Assembly: GCA_963675135.1 (NCBI GenBank)
Contig: OY776121.1
Coordinates: 69,084,265-69,148,264, forward strand
Length of the DNA stretch: 64,000 bases
Origin: Galeopsis tetrahit
Taxonomy: Eukaryota; Streptophyta; Magnoliopsida; Lamiales; Lamiaceae
Direction of reading: 5' to 3'
In this document: one piece after another, positions 1 through 11,729 of the stretch
Position numbering within the stretch: position 1 is the first letter of the stretch
Layout of the letters: each line of letters begins with the position of its first letter
Program-made: the position numbers and the translations under genes
Notes under the pieces: model-generated
Database searches by the model: none
Told to the model about the DNA's origin: nothing
The model's input: only the letters and a program-made list of their open reading frames with translations

Positions 1-764
1 CTTAAGTTTTTTTAATTTATCTCACTAATCTCACAACACATTAAAATTAATTTAATTCGAAAATTAATTTAATCAACACATTGAAAATTAATTTAATCTT
101 CCTTTAAAATATAAAAGTGTACACTATTGAAAATTAATTTAATCAACACCTTGAAAATTAATTTAACTTAATTTTGTCTAAGTATAAATGTACACTATTG
201 AAAATTAATTTAATCTTCCCTAAGTACAAATGTACACTATTGAAAATTAATTTAATCAAAACATTTAAAATTAATTTAATCATCCCAAAGTATAATTGTA
301 CACTATTAAAAATTAATTTAATCTTCCCTATGTATAAGTGTACACTATAGAAATTAATTTAATCAACACCTTGAAAATTAATTTAATATTTCTTAAGTAT
401 AAGTGCACACTATTGAAAATTAATTTAATCAACACATTGAAAATTAATTTAATATTCCCTAAGTATAAGTGTACTTGAAAATTAATTTAATTAACACATT
501 GAAAATTAATTTAATATTTCCTAAGTATAAGTGTACACTTTTGGAAATTAATTTAATCAACACATTGAAAATTAATTTAATCTTCCCTAAGTATATGTGT
601 ACTGTGTACACTATTGAAAATCAATTTAATCATCCCTTAGTATAAGAGTACACTATTGGAAATTAATTTAATCAACACATTGAAAATTAATTTAATACTT
701 TCTAGGTATAAGTGTACACTATTGAAAATTAATTTAATGAAACTTAAGTGTACACGTTGAAAGG
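1..764. repeat. AT-rich satellite-like tandem array, ~62-66 bp units
   Basis: About eleven imperfect tandem units are visible. Each combines one or two copies of the core gaaaattaatttaat with a spacer resembling cttccctaagtataagtg followed by tacactatt. The core contains the 10-bp palindrome aaattaattt. Units differ by point changes and small indels, for example the shortened unit near 470 and a duplicated tgtac near 600. The array may continue to the left of the window. No reading frame is present. It could be a minisatellite or the inside of a larger repeat. Confidence 0.85.
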
Positions 765-1275
765 AGGAGTCAGACACTTTATCCTAAACCCTTAACCGTA
801 AACACTATATGCTGAGAAACGAGTAGTCTAATATAAGTGTACCATATTGAATATAAATTCATAATACATATTTGAAATTTATTTAATGAAGTATAAGTGA
901 CACGTTAAAAGGAGTAGTCAGACACTTTACCTTGAACCATTTACCCTAAACCCTGAACCGTAAACACTATATGCTGAGAAACGAGTAGTTGGAGATAAGT
1001 GTACCATATTGAATATAAATTCATAATACACATTTGAAATATATTTATTAATGAAGCCTAAGTGTACACGTTGAAATGAGTAGTCGGACCCTTTACCCTA
1101 AACCCTAAACTGTAAACACTATATGCTGAGAAACGAATAGTCGAAGATAAGTGTACCATATTGAATAAAAATTCATAATACACATTTGAAATTTATTTAT
1201 TAATGAAGCCTATATATACACGTTGAAAGGAGTAGTCGGATCCTTTATCCTAAACCCTAAACCATTTATTCTAAA
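765..1275. repeat. ~150-160 bp tandem repeat carrying CCCTAAA-like motifs
   Basis: Three to four units follow the first array directly. Each unit has an aaggagtagtcagacacttt block, a run resembling ccctaaaccctaaacc, then aaacactatatgctgagaaa, gtgtaccatattgaatataa and acacatttgaaat. The atatgctgagaaac landmark recurs near 806, 967 and 1119. CCCTAAA is the plant telomere unit, but only one or two imperfect copies occur per unit, so this is a telomere-like interstitial motif and not a telomere. Confidence 0.8.
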
Positions 1276-3039
1276 TCATTTACTTCATCAATGGACATTA
1301 TTTAAAATAAATTAAATAATTTGAATAACTAATTTAAATTTTCTGAAAAGTTAACTTTAATATTTTATGAAAATAATAAATTTTACATAAGTTATTATTA
1401 CGTGTGCTAATTGCTACATAATTTTTTTTCTAAATTTTTAGATTATCTCTATTTTATATTACAAATCTTATCTATTTCATGTAAATAGAATTCACAAAAA
1501 TTAAAAAATATTGTATTCCTCAAAAAATTAAGAGATCCATGTTTAGTAAATAAAATAATTATTAGATCTAAATACAAGATTTTTAAAATAAACAGGTTTA
1601 ATTATCTTAAAAATAATAATATGTGATTTATAAAAGAAGCCGTTTTAATAATGTATGAAATAAATCATTTTATCATATGTTAAATAATTTTATTTTATGA
1701 AAAAAAAATTGTTTAATACTCCAATATATAATTGTTAAACTTATTCATTTAAAAATTATATATTCAAATCTACAGTTTTTTTTTAAATAAATTTGGAATG
1801 ATTTTTTTTTAATCATCGAAAATTATATTATTTTTTGGAAAACGATTCTTAGTTTCTCAAAAAAACTTAAAAAAAATATATCGTATTTAATTATTATTAT
1901 ATATATATATATATATTCAAAATAATTTTAAGATTTATTTAATATAATTGTATTTACTAAACATCCATCGATCGATTAATTTTTTGAGGAATGAAATATT
2001 TTTTATTTTAGTTTTTGTGAATCCTATTTACATGGTATAGATAAAATTAAGATGGACTAAAATAAATTGAAATTAAATTAAAGTAACTGAAATTTAATTT
2101 ACATTATATTTATTAAAATTAAGAGTAGTTGAAATAAAGCGGTAACAAATAGGAGGGGAGACTTTGATTTAAATACAAACATTGAAACTTGTTGTTTTGT
2201 GTAATTATTGTTTACCTTGAACAAATAAAAGAAGAGAGAAAAGAGTGTCAGATTTTAATATTTAATTCAAAAATAATAATTCAATAATATATTTGAATTA
2301 AGAATATATTAGTCATTTTAACACAATTTAAAATAAAAATTGACTAAAATACTCTTTTCTGAATATCCAGAATCCGGATGTTTAGCACCACCCTATTGCT
2401 ACAGTGGATATAGTATCCTGCAGGTGGGTATTAGGGTTAGAGTTGGGGTTATATCGGGATCCCCTCGCTCTCATGCTCTTACCGACGTGACACCTTCCCA
2501 TTAGGAATATACTAGTATTATAAAGATTTGTATCTTATGTTTTAAAATATTTGATGTAAATATTCATTCTTATTTTGTATATATAGATATACTTTGTATT
2601 CATAAATACCTCATTTGTAAACATTTACAATATTTAATGTGTTTTTTTTAATTACATTATATACGGAACCACATAGGACACCGTTTTTGTTTTTTTTTTA
2701 TGTATATTATGTACTTTTTTTTTATTTGAGACGTTTCCAAATTATTTGTACATTCATAATATGTAAATAATCTACAAAATTAATATTTTACTACATCATT
2801 TTATTTTTAAAATTGTCACTAATTTTAATATATTATTCCTTACATCTCACTAAATTCTTTTTAACACCTCTGTAAATTCCTTTTTCACTAAATCACCGAC
2901 TCATTTATTTGACCTCACACCTCACTAAATTTACATTTTTTTAAAAGTCATTACGGGACGGAGGGAATATATTTTGTCTTTATAGTAATGTAAATCGAGC
3001 TCTCAATCTAAAATTTCTGACTCCGTTACTGATTATATA
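1276..3039. other. AT-rich intergenic DNA, no gene seen
   Basis: The sequence is very AT-rich, with homopolymer runs and an (AT)n tract near 1899-1916. No convincing coding frame is present. At about 2953-2967 the sequence gggacggagggaata looks like the right end of a Stowaway-type MITE, but I could not find a matching left end. A less AT-rich patch near 2390-2510 is of unknown origin. Confidence 0.5.
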
Positions 3040-3147
3040 TATACCCTTCATTTTTTCTCCTCGAACTCAGGACCTAAGGGTTAGGAAGTGGTGCTCTAAC
3101 CACTTAAGTACGTATATTCAATCAATAGCATAGTCTATCCCACTTTG
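3040..3147 (-). mobile_element. tRNA-derived SINE, minus strand, diverged
   Basis: The reverse complement starts with caaagtgggatag and carries an RNA polymerase III A-box-like ttaagtggttagag (about 3094-3108) and a B-box-like tgagttcga (3061-3069). The same head, A box and B box occur in the better preserved plus-strand SINE at 24277-24414. Relative to that copy it has about 25 extra bases between head and A box. The poly-A end would be at the lower coordinate but is degraded. It lies in the sequence just upstream of the receptor-kinase exon. Confidence 0.6.
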
Positions 3148-3305
3148 TTAACATGTTCAAATAGTTGTGAATGAAAAATTAATGAATTAACGTGTTCGAT
3201 CGATTAAAAATAGTAAATACTCCGTAGTTAATTATTTTATCGTTAGTGAAAAATCATATATATAATTTTATTATCTCATTAAGTAAAATTTGTATCCAAT
3301 TGCAG

Positions 3306-5759
3306 GTGCATTACCACGTGAGCTTGGAAATTTGGTACATCTGGAGATACTAAGAGTGCAAGAAAATTCCTTATCTGGCTCCATTCCGTCTTCCATCTTC
3401 AATATATCAGCTTTGAAGATTCTATCTCTTGGTGCTAATCAATTTTCCGGCACTATTCCTTCAAGCACTGACAAGAAGTTACCGATACTTCATAATCTTC
3501 AAAGGCTTTATTTGGGAGAAAACAGATTGAGCGGGAAAATTCCAAGCTTTATCACAAGCAATGCTACAAAACTTACTATCTTGAGCCTTGCAAACAACTC
3601 ACTCAGTGGGCCCATGCCCAACTTTGGTAATTTAAGATTCTTACAAGAACTTTATACTTGGGGAAATCTATTGACTGGGGCAGAATCTCCAACTCATGAA
3701 TTGAGATTTCTCTCCTCATTAACTAATTGTCGATATTTGAAGAACTTGGAAATATCAGATAATCCACTTAACGGTATTCTCCCAACTTCAATTGGCAACT
3801 TATCAATTTCTCTTCAAAAATTTTACGCAATTGGATGCAACATTACGGGTGTTATTCCATTCGAGGTCGGTAACTTGAGCAACTTGATTGGTTTGGAATT
3901 GTATGAAAATCAAATAACAGGATCCGTCCCTGGGGTATTAGGCGATTTAAAGAAGCTTCAGCTATTGGAACTTTCTTATAATCTATTACGAGGGGGTATC
4001 TCTACTCATCTTTGTAAGATGACTAGTTTGGAGACGCTGGGCTTGAGGGGAAATATGCTAACAGGCCCAATACCCGATTGTGTAGGTGAAGTTAAATCCC
4101 TAAGAAACATTTACTTGGCATCAAACAAGTTGGACTCCATCATACCTTCCAACTTCTGGAATCTTAGGGATCTCTTGATTCTAGATTTGTCCTCAAATTA
4201 TTTGAGGGGTCAACTTTCATCTCAAATTGGGAATCTAAAGCAACTCTACCAACTAGACTTGTCATCTAACCAGTTTCTAGGTAATATTCCGACCACAATT
4301 GATACTTGTGAATCATTACAAATACTATATTTATCAAACAATAAGCTCCAAGGATTCATCCCAAAATCACTTGGAAATCTTAGAGGCTTGATCGCGTTGG
4401 ATTTGTCTAGTAATAACATTTCTGGAATCATTCCAAAGTCTTTAGAAAACCTCCAGTTTCTTCAGTATTTCAATGTCTCTTACAACAAATTGGAAGGGGA
4501 GATTCCAAACAGAATTGTTAACTCCACTGCTCAATCATTTGTACACAACTCTGCCCTGTGCGGTGCTGCAAAGTTTCAAGTCCCACCTTGCCTAATGAAT
4601 CATGGAAGATCCAGATCAAAGACTATAGCTCTGCTGTTTCTCAAATACATTGTGCCTCCATTCATCTTAATTGCAGCTGCTATTTTGGTGGTTATCATAT
4701 TTATGCTCAGAAGAAGAAGCAAGCACATAATAATACCTCCAACAACTGATAATATTTCACTTGGGAATTTTGTTCGGAGAAGAGTCTCATACTTAGAACT
4801 TGTGCGAGCAACAACTTCTTTCAGCGAAACGAACCTACTTGGAATAGGAAGCTTTGGTTCAGTATACAAGGCGACACTTTCAGATGGGTTAAATATTGCA
4901 GTAAAAGTGTTCAACTTAGAGTTAGAAGGAGCTACCAAGAGCTTTGATACCGAGAGTGAAATACTGAGCTCCATTCGTCACAGGAACTTACTCCCAGTAA
5001 TCGGTTGTTGTACTAACCAAGAGTTCAGAGCCCTGATTCTCAAATACATGCCAAATGGAAGCCTGGAGAAATGGTTACACTCTGGTAGCTATGTTCTAGA
5101 TCTGGTCCAAAGATTGAATATTTCTATGCATGTTGCATTAGCCTTGGAATATCTTCATCATCATCATACGTTCCCTGTCGTTCATTGTGATATAAAGCCG
5201 AGCAACATTTTGCTAGACCAAGATATGACCGCTCACGTTGCTGATTTTGGTATTTCCAAGCTTTTTGATGAAGGGGAGATTATGACTCACACCACAACAT
5301 TGGCGACTATTGGTTACGCCGCACCAGGTGATGTATAATTTTTATATTCAATTTATATATTCTCAAAGCTGAATTATTTATACTTTGATGATGATGATGA
5401 ACAAATTAGAGTATGGATTGGAAGGAAAAGTATCCACAAAGGGAGATGTATATAGCTACGGAATATTGTTGTTGGAGATGTTTACACAAAAGAAGCCGAC
5501 GAACGATATGTTCAACGAAGAAATGAGCTTGAAGGATTGGGTGGAGGAAGCCGTACGAGATAATGCAATAAGCGAAATCGTGGCCCCTAGTTTGGTATCG
5601 AGGGAAGATCAACATTGGAGTGCAAAGGAGGAATGTGTGTCATCTATTTTGGACATGACTATGAAATGTTTAGCCTTTTCGCCTCATGAAAGGATTGACA
5701 TGATACAAATAGGAGCTCATCTCCATAAGATCAAAGCAAAAGTTACATCAGCAACATAG
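3306..5759 (+). CDS. LRR receptor-like kinase (RLK-LRR XII type), N-terminus missing
   Basis: This is a membrane receptor kinase with extracellular leucine-rich repeats, of the family that includes FLS2, EFR and Xa21. The exons I support are 3306-5327 and 5410-5759; the 82-bp intron has GT-AG ends and joins the frame as AAPEYGLEG. Residues 1 to about 430 are LRRs of the LxxLxLxxNxLxGxIP type. A transmembrane segment is encoded at about 4650-4710, followed by RRRSK. The kinase has the glycine loop GIGSFGSV, the lysine in IAVKVF, HCDIKPSN (non-RD, Cys before the catalytic Asp), DFG and APE. The usual YMAPE is YAAPE here. A perfect acceptor (ttgcag) ends at 3305, so an upstream exon with signal peptide and LRR cap is expected, but none is visible in 3.3 kb. 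The gene is either 5'-truncated or has an exon outside the window. The ligand cannot be inferred. Confidence 0.85.
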
Positions 5760-7056
5760 GTCCACGGCGGTAGGCGTAGGCCGCGTAACATGCAATGATG
5801 AAACTCATCATAGTATATAGTACTATGATATTGCATTTTCCATTTACAAGTTACTGATACATTTCATATATCATGTTGTGTTTATATTCCCATTTGCAAT
5901 TTGTGGTGATTTTCTTAATTACTATCCTTACCCATTCTGTCAAGACGTGCAGATGCGGAATGGACAGATTCATGGGTTTTAAACTGTTAATTGGACTGAA
6001 CTTTTTTAATTTAATAGTTTAGCTTTATATTTTATTTTATTAATTAATGCTCAAAGTTTTAAAATGATTATAGGCCCAATCTCGTATATATAGAGGCTAA
6101 AGATAGTTTTTAAAAAAAAATCATTTTTCCCGTAAGTTTTGTCCTTTTGGCTTTGTTTTATTTGTTCTATAACTTTCATTTTAAGGAAAAAAAAGTTAAA
6201 AAGTAATAAATTTATATTGCGAAGTAACAGTGGTCTCACCTAATTTCACTGTGAAACGAACCCGCACAATTTTTGTTAAAAAAATTCACTACAAACTCTT
6301 AGCCACACACAGCTAAATATTAATTGATAAAGAAAGTTAACATTGTTTTAAATTTCCTTTAATTTTTAGGATCCATATCCAATGTACGTGTGCCAACAAT
6401 AAAAACTCAACATCTCAAATGCTGACACTGTCTCGATCGGACTAACTGATCATACATAAAAATATAATAATAATTCACTAATAACAAGAAAAATAACAAA
6501 CTATATTTATAAAATATTCAGTTAATCAAACAAGAAACTGCTTAATTTAAAGTTGTATAGTTTCCAAAATTCAAATTGACTTAATAAATGACACACCACC
6601 TTGTCAAGATCCAAGGAGATGTGAACAAAAATTGAATTGTAAGAATGAATGTTGCTTGTTTCAATCTGATTAACAGTTTAATAGTAACATAATCATAACG
6701 CCCCCAAAAGAGGTGAAATCAATGCAAATTAAAAAGGGGAAATAAAATAGTTTGAGAAAGATTTCTGATGTGGTTTTAAATTTTTCCGAAAGTGTATTCC
6801 TTCTCGTGGAATGAAAATGTGTTTTTGGAGTTTATGTCAAAATAAAAGTTATTTTGATATTTTTTCTAAATCATGTACTTTCATTTTAATATAATTTTAT
6901 TACTCCGTATTTACTAAAGATAAGATATCAAGACTTTTGTGATCTTAATTCTGTTTGGACGTGCACTACTTCGGTGAAATAATTAAAGCTATGAATTTTA
7001 AAATTTGGGTGAATATTAAAAGTATATGTTTGTTTTGAGATTTTGATAAAATGATA
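5760..7056. other. 3' flank and AT-rich intergenic DNA
   Basis: This holds the probable 3' UTR of the kinase followed by AT-rich sequence with no coding potential. The fragment tactccgta near 6900 resembles a Stowaway end but is too short to call. Confidence 0.5.
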
Positions 7057-8400
7057 CTCACTCCATCTCGTGATGACTTATATATTTTGATCGGCTCACT
7101 TTTTAACTAAAAATGATTTAGTGATATGTACTAGCTAGTGTTAATAAAATTCTTGTAAAAATCAGCTCTCCCTCTCTCTAAAAAACCCTAGTCCCATTTC
7201 ACCCGCCGCCCACCAACCCTAACGTCGCCCCCCACCGCCCCCCACCTACTCTCCCTCCCACTCCTACTCCTATTCCCATCTTTTCAGGTTTGAAGGTATG
7301 TAGAGTGATGAAGGTTTTTCGCTTTCGGCGTGCTCGCCGCCGCCGCCGCGTCAAGGGGTGTACCACCACTACCGCCCACCTTTCCTACACCATCTATGTT
7401 CGAAATGGGTACAGATCTGTCTAGATCTACCTAGAAATCACCGTAACGTTGCCGCCTCCGTCGCCTACCACCGCCACTACAGCCGCCTTCCTTTAGGTTT
7501 TTTCTCTTCAGTCCATGACCTAACTTAGTTTATGTAGCCTTCTTCTAGTGAATAGTAGGGTTCAACAGTTAGATTAGTCCTAACGGAGCCACGGTGACCG
7601 TTTGGTTAATTTATCGGTTGTTCTCCTTTTTTTTTTTTTTAGATAGATTTATTTTTATGTTTTGGTAAGTGTTATGTTCCTAGTTTTTATTTTCTGTTGC
7701 CGTCGGTTTGATCCGACTCCTCTACGCTATATGCGTCCTACTGCCCTTCTATGGGACCCCCTTTTTTCCCTCTTTTGGGACCCCGTCTTCCCCTTTTGTG
7801 GGACCTGTTGGAGATTGAGACTTGAATGTCTCTTGAGAATTTTCGGTGCTTGGTGATCCTTTGGCTGCATATTTTATCTCTATTTTTTTGATATGGTGAG
7901 ACCTTAGTGTGGGGTGTATCGTATTGAAGAATGAAGATCTGTGCTCTTTTGGTGGACAAAGGTTTCACTCGTTTTCCTCTTCCTCGCGATTGGTTGGGGC
8001 AACGATGCCGAGTTGATTCGATGTGGTTTTGAAGATCTAGAGCTTAGAATTGTTTCATGTATTGATAATCTTGTAAACCTTCAGAAAAAAAAAAAAAAGA
8101 TTTAGTGATATGTAAAGACAATTTAGTGAGGTGTAGAATAAAATAGGATAGACAATTTTAAAAATAAAAAAAATTATTTTTTAATAAGCTTCCCTACTTT
8201 TTGGCACATAGATTAAGAAAAGTGATTAAATAATACATATAGTACAAGTGATGTGATTGGAAGAAGAAGAGAGATAGAGAGAAAAATTAAGATATAAAGT
8301 GATGTATAAGAAAAAGTATTTACCAAAAAGGGTATGAGAAATTTATAGGCGGACGGACCAAAAATATTAAAATAGAAAACTTATAGGCAGACGGAGAGAG
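7057..8400. mobile_element. Stowaway-like MITE split by a retroelement
   Basis: The left end ctcactccatctcgtgatga (from 7057) and the right end cggacgg..acggagagag (to 8400) are imperfect inverted repeats of the ctccctccgtc type, flanked by TA at 7055-7056 and 8401-8402. Removing the insertion at 7131-8098 with one copy of its target duplication leaves roughly 360 bp, a usual MITE size. The internal text aatttagtgag on the right matches the gatttagtgatatg on the left. TIR divergence keeps the family assignment tentative. Confidence 0.6.
7131..8098 (+). mobile_element. Poly-A retroelement (LINE-type insertion), no RT
   Basis: The insertion ends in a run of A (about 8085-8098) and is flanked by a perfect 16-bp target duplication, gatttagtgatatgta, at 7115-7130 and 8099-8114. 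These are hallmarks of target-primed reverse transcription by LINE machinery. The body begins CT-rich, has a GC-rich CCGCC-containing section (7200-7490) and a T-rich middle. It has no reverse transcriptase or long frame, so it is non-autonomous or internally deleted. Its last ~200 bp match the 3' end of the element at 39560-40465 (shared tgatcctttg, ccttagtgtgg, gaagatct, cttgtaaacct). A processed transcript of an unidentified gene is the alternative. Confidence 0.75.
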
Positions 8401-8853
8401 TAACAAAAATTCTGTCATTATTATAGATTGCATAAATAATCTTGAAATACTCCAAAATAAAGAAAGTGGTTAAAGGATCTTGAACAAGCAAAAAGTTGCT
8501 CCAAATTAACGGCTGGCTAGACCAGACAACGTGCAGCACAACGTTTCTACAAAGCATGCCAAATTATTTGAAAATTCAAAATTGGATTTGGGTCTGTAAT
8601 TCTTCGACAAAAATGAGAAAAGATAAATATTAGAAAAATGAAAAATCCCATATCTAATACACTGTACTAGTCCAAGATTCCGTCGACATTCTCCATTTTT
8701 GAGCTCCATCACCGCCCCTTCTCACGTCTTCTCCACACACTCTCTCTGTATCTATATACACGATTTTGAACGCATAGTGATTCTTGATTTTTCCAATTTC
8801 TCCAAATTTTGTATACTGTGTTCACAAAGAGCAGCAAAAGTGACGATAAAAAA

Positions 8854-11729
8854 ATGAAGAGCAAAAGCAGAGGAAAGGTTTCTGCAAAATGGATTCCCAT
8901 TTTCTCCATTTGTTCCTTCTTCCTTGGCATTCAGCTCACCAACAAGTATGCCTACTTCAAGAATTTCGATTTTCTTTACATTTAAGCTTGTCGGATTTTT
9001 TAATTTTAATACGAGATTTGAATTAGATTCTGGGTTCCTATGGAATCCAGCAACCAGCTCATAACTCAGAAAAGAAGGGACCAAGAATTGCAGATCGTTT
9101 CTGAGGAATGCAACACTAGCAAAAAGGTTTAAAATCATTTCAGATTCATGTTTGAAATTTTCCTTTTGAAGTTTAAGATTCAACTTTTTGACAGTGTGCT
9201 TATTCTCTTAAATGTCGTTTAATAGAAAGGGGGAGATCAAGAAAAGGATGTAACAAAAGAGGTGTATAAAACCCATGAAGCAATTAAGTGAGCTCATCGT
9301 TCTTTAGATTCTTGTCTGCCAAGTGTTTGATGAATTGAGTTTAAATGAATGTGGAATTTATTGGGAGATTGATTATGTTAGGTTATTGGACAAGTCAATT
9401 TCAATGCTCCAGATAGGGTTATCAGCATCTAGGAGAGCTGAGGAGAGAGGGAGAATTGATGTGGTTTCTTTGAATGAGGGGCCTCCAAGGAAGAAAGCAT
9501 TTATGGTGATTGGTATAAATACGGCTTTTAGTAGCAGGAAGAGGCGCAATTCTGTAAGAGAGACTTGGATGCCTCAAGGTAAAATCGACTTCAGATCTTA
9601 ATTGAAGTAGATTAGTACTGTTCTTATGATTATGTGTTTGACAACTCCTCAGGGGAGAAACTTCGTAAATTGGAGGAAGAAAAGGGGATTGTTGTGAGAT
9701 TTATGATTGGACATAGGTAAATTGCTCATTTCTTTTTCCTTTTACACATAGTTTCCTTTTCGACTTAGCTTTAAATCTCATAGCTGTAGCTGGTGTCAAT
9801 AAGTAGCTTTATCACATTCTTGAGTTATTAATGGTTTGTAATGCTCCAACTTCCAAGTTCACAAAATAAAACATATGACATCTGAAGCTTTTAATCCCAT
9901 AAACGTTTAATGGTTCGTAGTGATTAGTGTTTAATGTAATCTTTTTCGTTTGTGTTTATATAAAGTCGATTTTGCCTGTCGGTTTTAAGGTCTATCTATG
10001 CTGTCTTCTATTCAGATACATCCCCATTTTATGGTCTCATTTTGAAACTGTAGCATATTGCAACTTCTGATGGTTAATTTATTTTTGTACAACTGGATCA
10101 GAATGAACGGACTAAATATATATTTTAATTGGTTAATGTAGTGCCACATCCAACAGCATATTGGATAAAGCTCTCGACGCTGAAGAAGCTCAACACAAGG
10201 ACTTTCTCAGGCTGGTAAAATTCCATCCAAAAAATCCCCTCGTTTTTCCCTCTTGAAAGTTTGTCTAATGACTAACTTATATAATTTTAACCATGAAACA
10301 AATTAGGAGCATACTGAAGGATATCATGAATTGTCGGCAAAAACAAAGATTTTCTTTGCCACGGCTGTTGCAAAGTGGGATGCTGATTTTTACGTCAAGG
10401 TTGATGATGATGTCCACGTTAATTTGGGTAAGCTCTGTCTGTTGTTTTCATATTCACTCTAGATCTTTTAAAAGATTTACTCTCTATTGATTGTAATTGA
10501 TGAGTGTGTGTTGCTCCTACAGGTACATTTGCTGCAACCCTTGCTCGTCATCGCTCAAAACCAAGAGCTTACATTGGGTGTATGAAATCTGGACCTGTTC
10601 TTGCCCAAAAGTAATTCTTGAATTTTACTGCATTGATTTGTCCCGTCTTACTTGTGCTGATGTTGGGTATTCAATTACTCGGTTTATTTACCAGGAATGT
10701 TAAATACCATGAACCGGAGTACTGGAAATTCGGAGAAGAAGGAAATAAATATTTCCGTCATGCAACTGGACAGATATACGCAGTTTCAAAGGACCTAGCT
10801 ACCTACATTTCAATCAATCAGTGAGAATTTTTGTTTCTTGGTTAAGCTGGACCTCTTTCTTGTAGATTTGTTATTCATCAATATTATGGTCAATCAACGA
10901 AATATATGTACTTCCTCCGTCCAATTTTATAAATAATTCTCATTTGTCTAGACAGGGGTTTTAAGAAATATTGATAATTTATGTATAAAGTAGATAAAGT
11001 CCTAAAGTAGAGTATAAAGTAGATAAAATAGAGTGAAAATAAAGTAGTCTGAGATAGTATTATTTTCAAAAGGGGAAATTAGAATAATAAAATTGGACAG
11101 TCTAAAAAGGAAAGTGGGAGGGAGTATTATTTTTCAAACGAAATATTTGACCCCCGATGGTTATTTTTTTATTATAGGCCCATATTGCACAAGTATGCAA
11201 ATGAAGACGTTTCACTTGGAGCTTGGTTTATTGGTCTTGAAGTTGAGCACATTGATGAACGCAGCATGTGCTGCGGTACTCCACCAGGTATGGTTATCTA
11301 TACGTTTCGTTTACAGGTCTAAGTCTGTATTCCACCTGGTGTAAAATTCGACATAAATTCACACAATCGCACACCTCTAACACAAACACATGGGTATGTG
11401 TCTAATTTTTTTTAAAAAAAGTTTGTTAGTGGAGTATTAGTTATGTACAGTTGCAGTGTACAACTGGTGTACATGAGTGTTACTCTTAATTGTTTGTAAA
11501 TTTGTGGTGGATTTCCTTTTTCTCAACAAACTTGTGCAACCACGGAGATTACACAAATTGACATGTTAGTACATTTGCAGATTGTGACTGGAAGGCACAA
11601 GCAGGCAACGTGTGTGTTGCCTCATTTGACTGGAGCTGCAGTGGAATCTGCAAATCAGTAGAGAAGTTGAAATTTGTACATGAACAGTGTGGCGAAGGTG
11701 AGGAGGCTCTTTGGAATGCTTTATTGTAA
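8854..11729 (+). CDS. Beta-1,3-galactosyltransferase, GT31 (DUF4094 + Galactosyl_T)
   Basis: This is a Golgi type II membrane enzyme expected to add galactose in beta-1,3 linkage to glycoprotein or arabinogalactan glycans. My eleven exons are 8854-8945, 9027-9126, 9226-9287, 9382-9578, 9653-9716, 10142-10214, 10307-10427, 10523-10610, 10695-10820, 11178-11287 and 11581-11729. All have GT-AG introns and consistent phase, giving 393 residues. The start MKSKSRGKVSAKWIPI leads into a single N-terminal membrane anchor typical of DUF4094. The catalytic part has RKRRNSVRETWMPQG, the DDD metal-binding motif in KVDDDVHVN, GCMKSGPV, and EDVSLGAWFIGLEVEHID. The Cys-rich C-terminus ends in EEALWNALL. It is closest to the B3GALT7-like group from memory; the exact acceptor is unknown. 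No defect was seen. Intron 10 holds a Stowaway MITE. Confidence 0.93.
10911..11124. mobile_element. Stowaway MITE in an intron
   Basis: This 214-bp element has the left end cttcctccgtccaattttat and a right end whose reverse complement begins ctccctcccactttcc and later reads gtccaatttta. TA dinucleotides flank it at 10909-10910 and 11125-11126. It lies wholly inside intron 10 (10821-11177) of the galactosyltransferase gene and accounts for most of that intron. The splice sites are outside the element. Confidence 0.8.

Noticed and set aside
1..764. Regular repeats reminiscent of a CRISPR array
   Set aside because: The repeats are imperfect and AT-only, spacers are also repeated, and the DNA is plant nuclear; it is a satellite-type array.
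3290..3305. TTG-initiated extension (MYPIA) of the receptor kinase frame
   Set aside because: It lies in the intron before a clear ttgcag acceptor and is not a plausible translation start.
8752..9183. 143-codon minus-strand frame over the start of the galactosyltransferase gene
   Set aside because: It runs antisense across coding exons and introns of a well-supported 11-exon gene.
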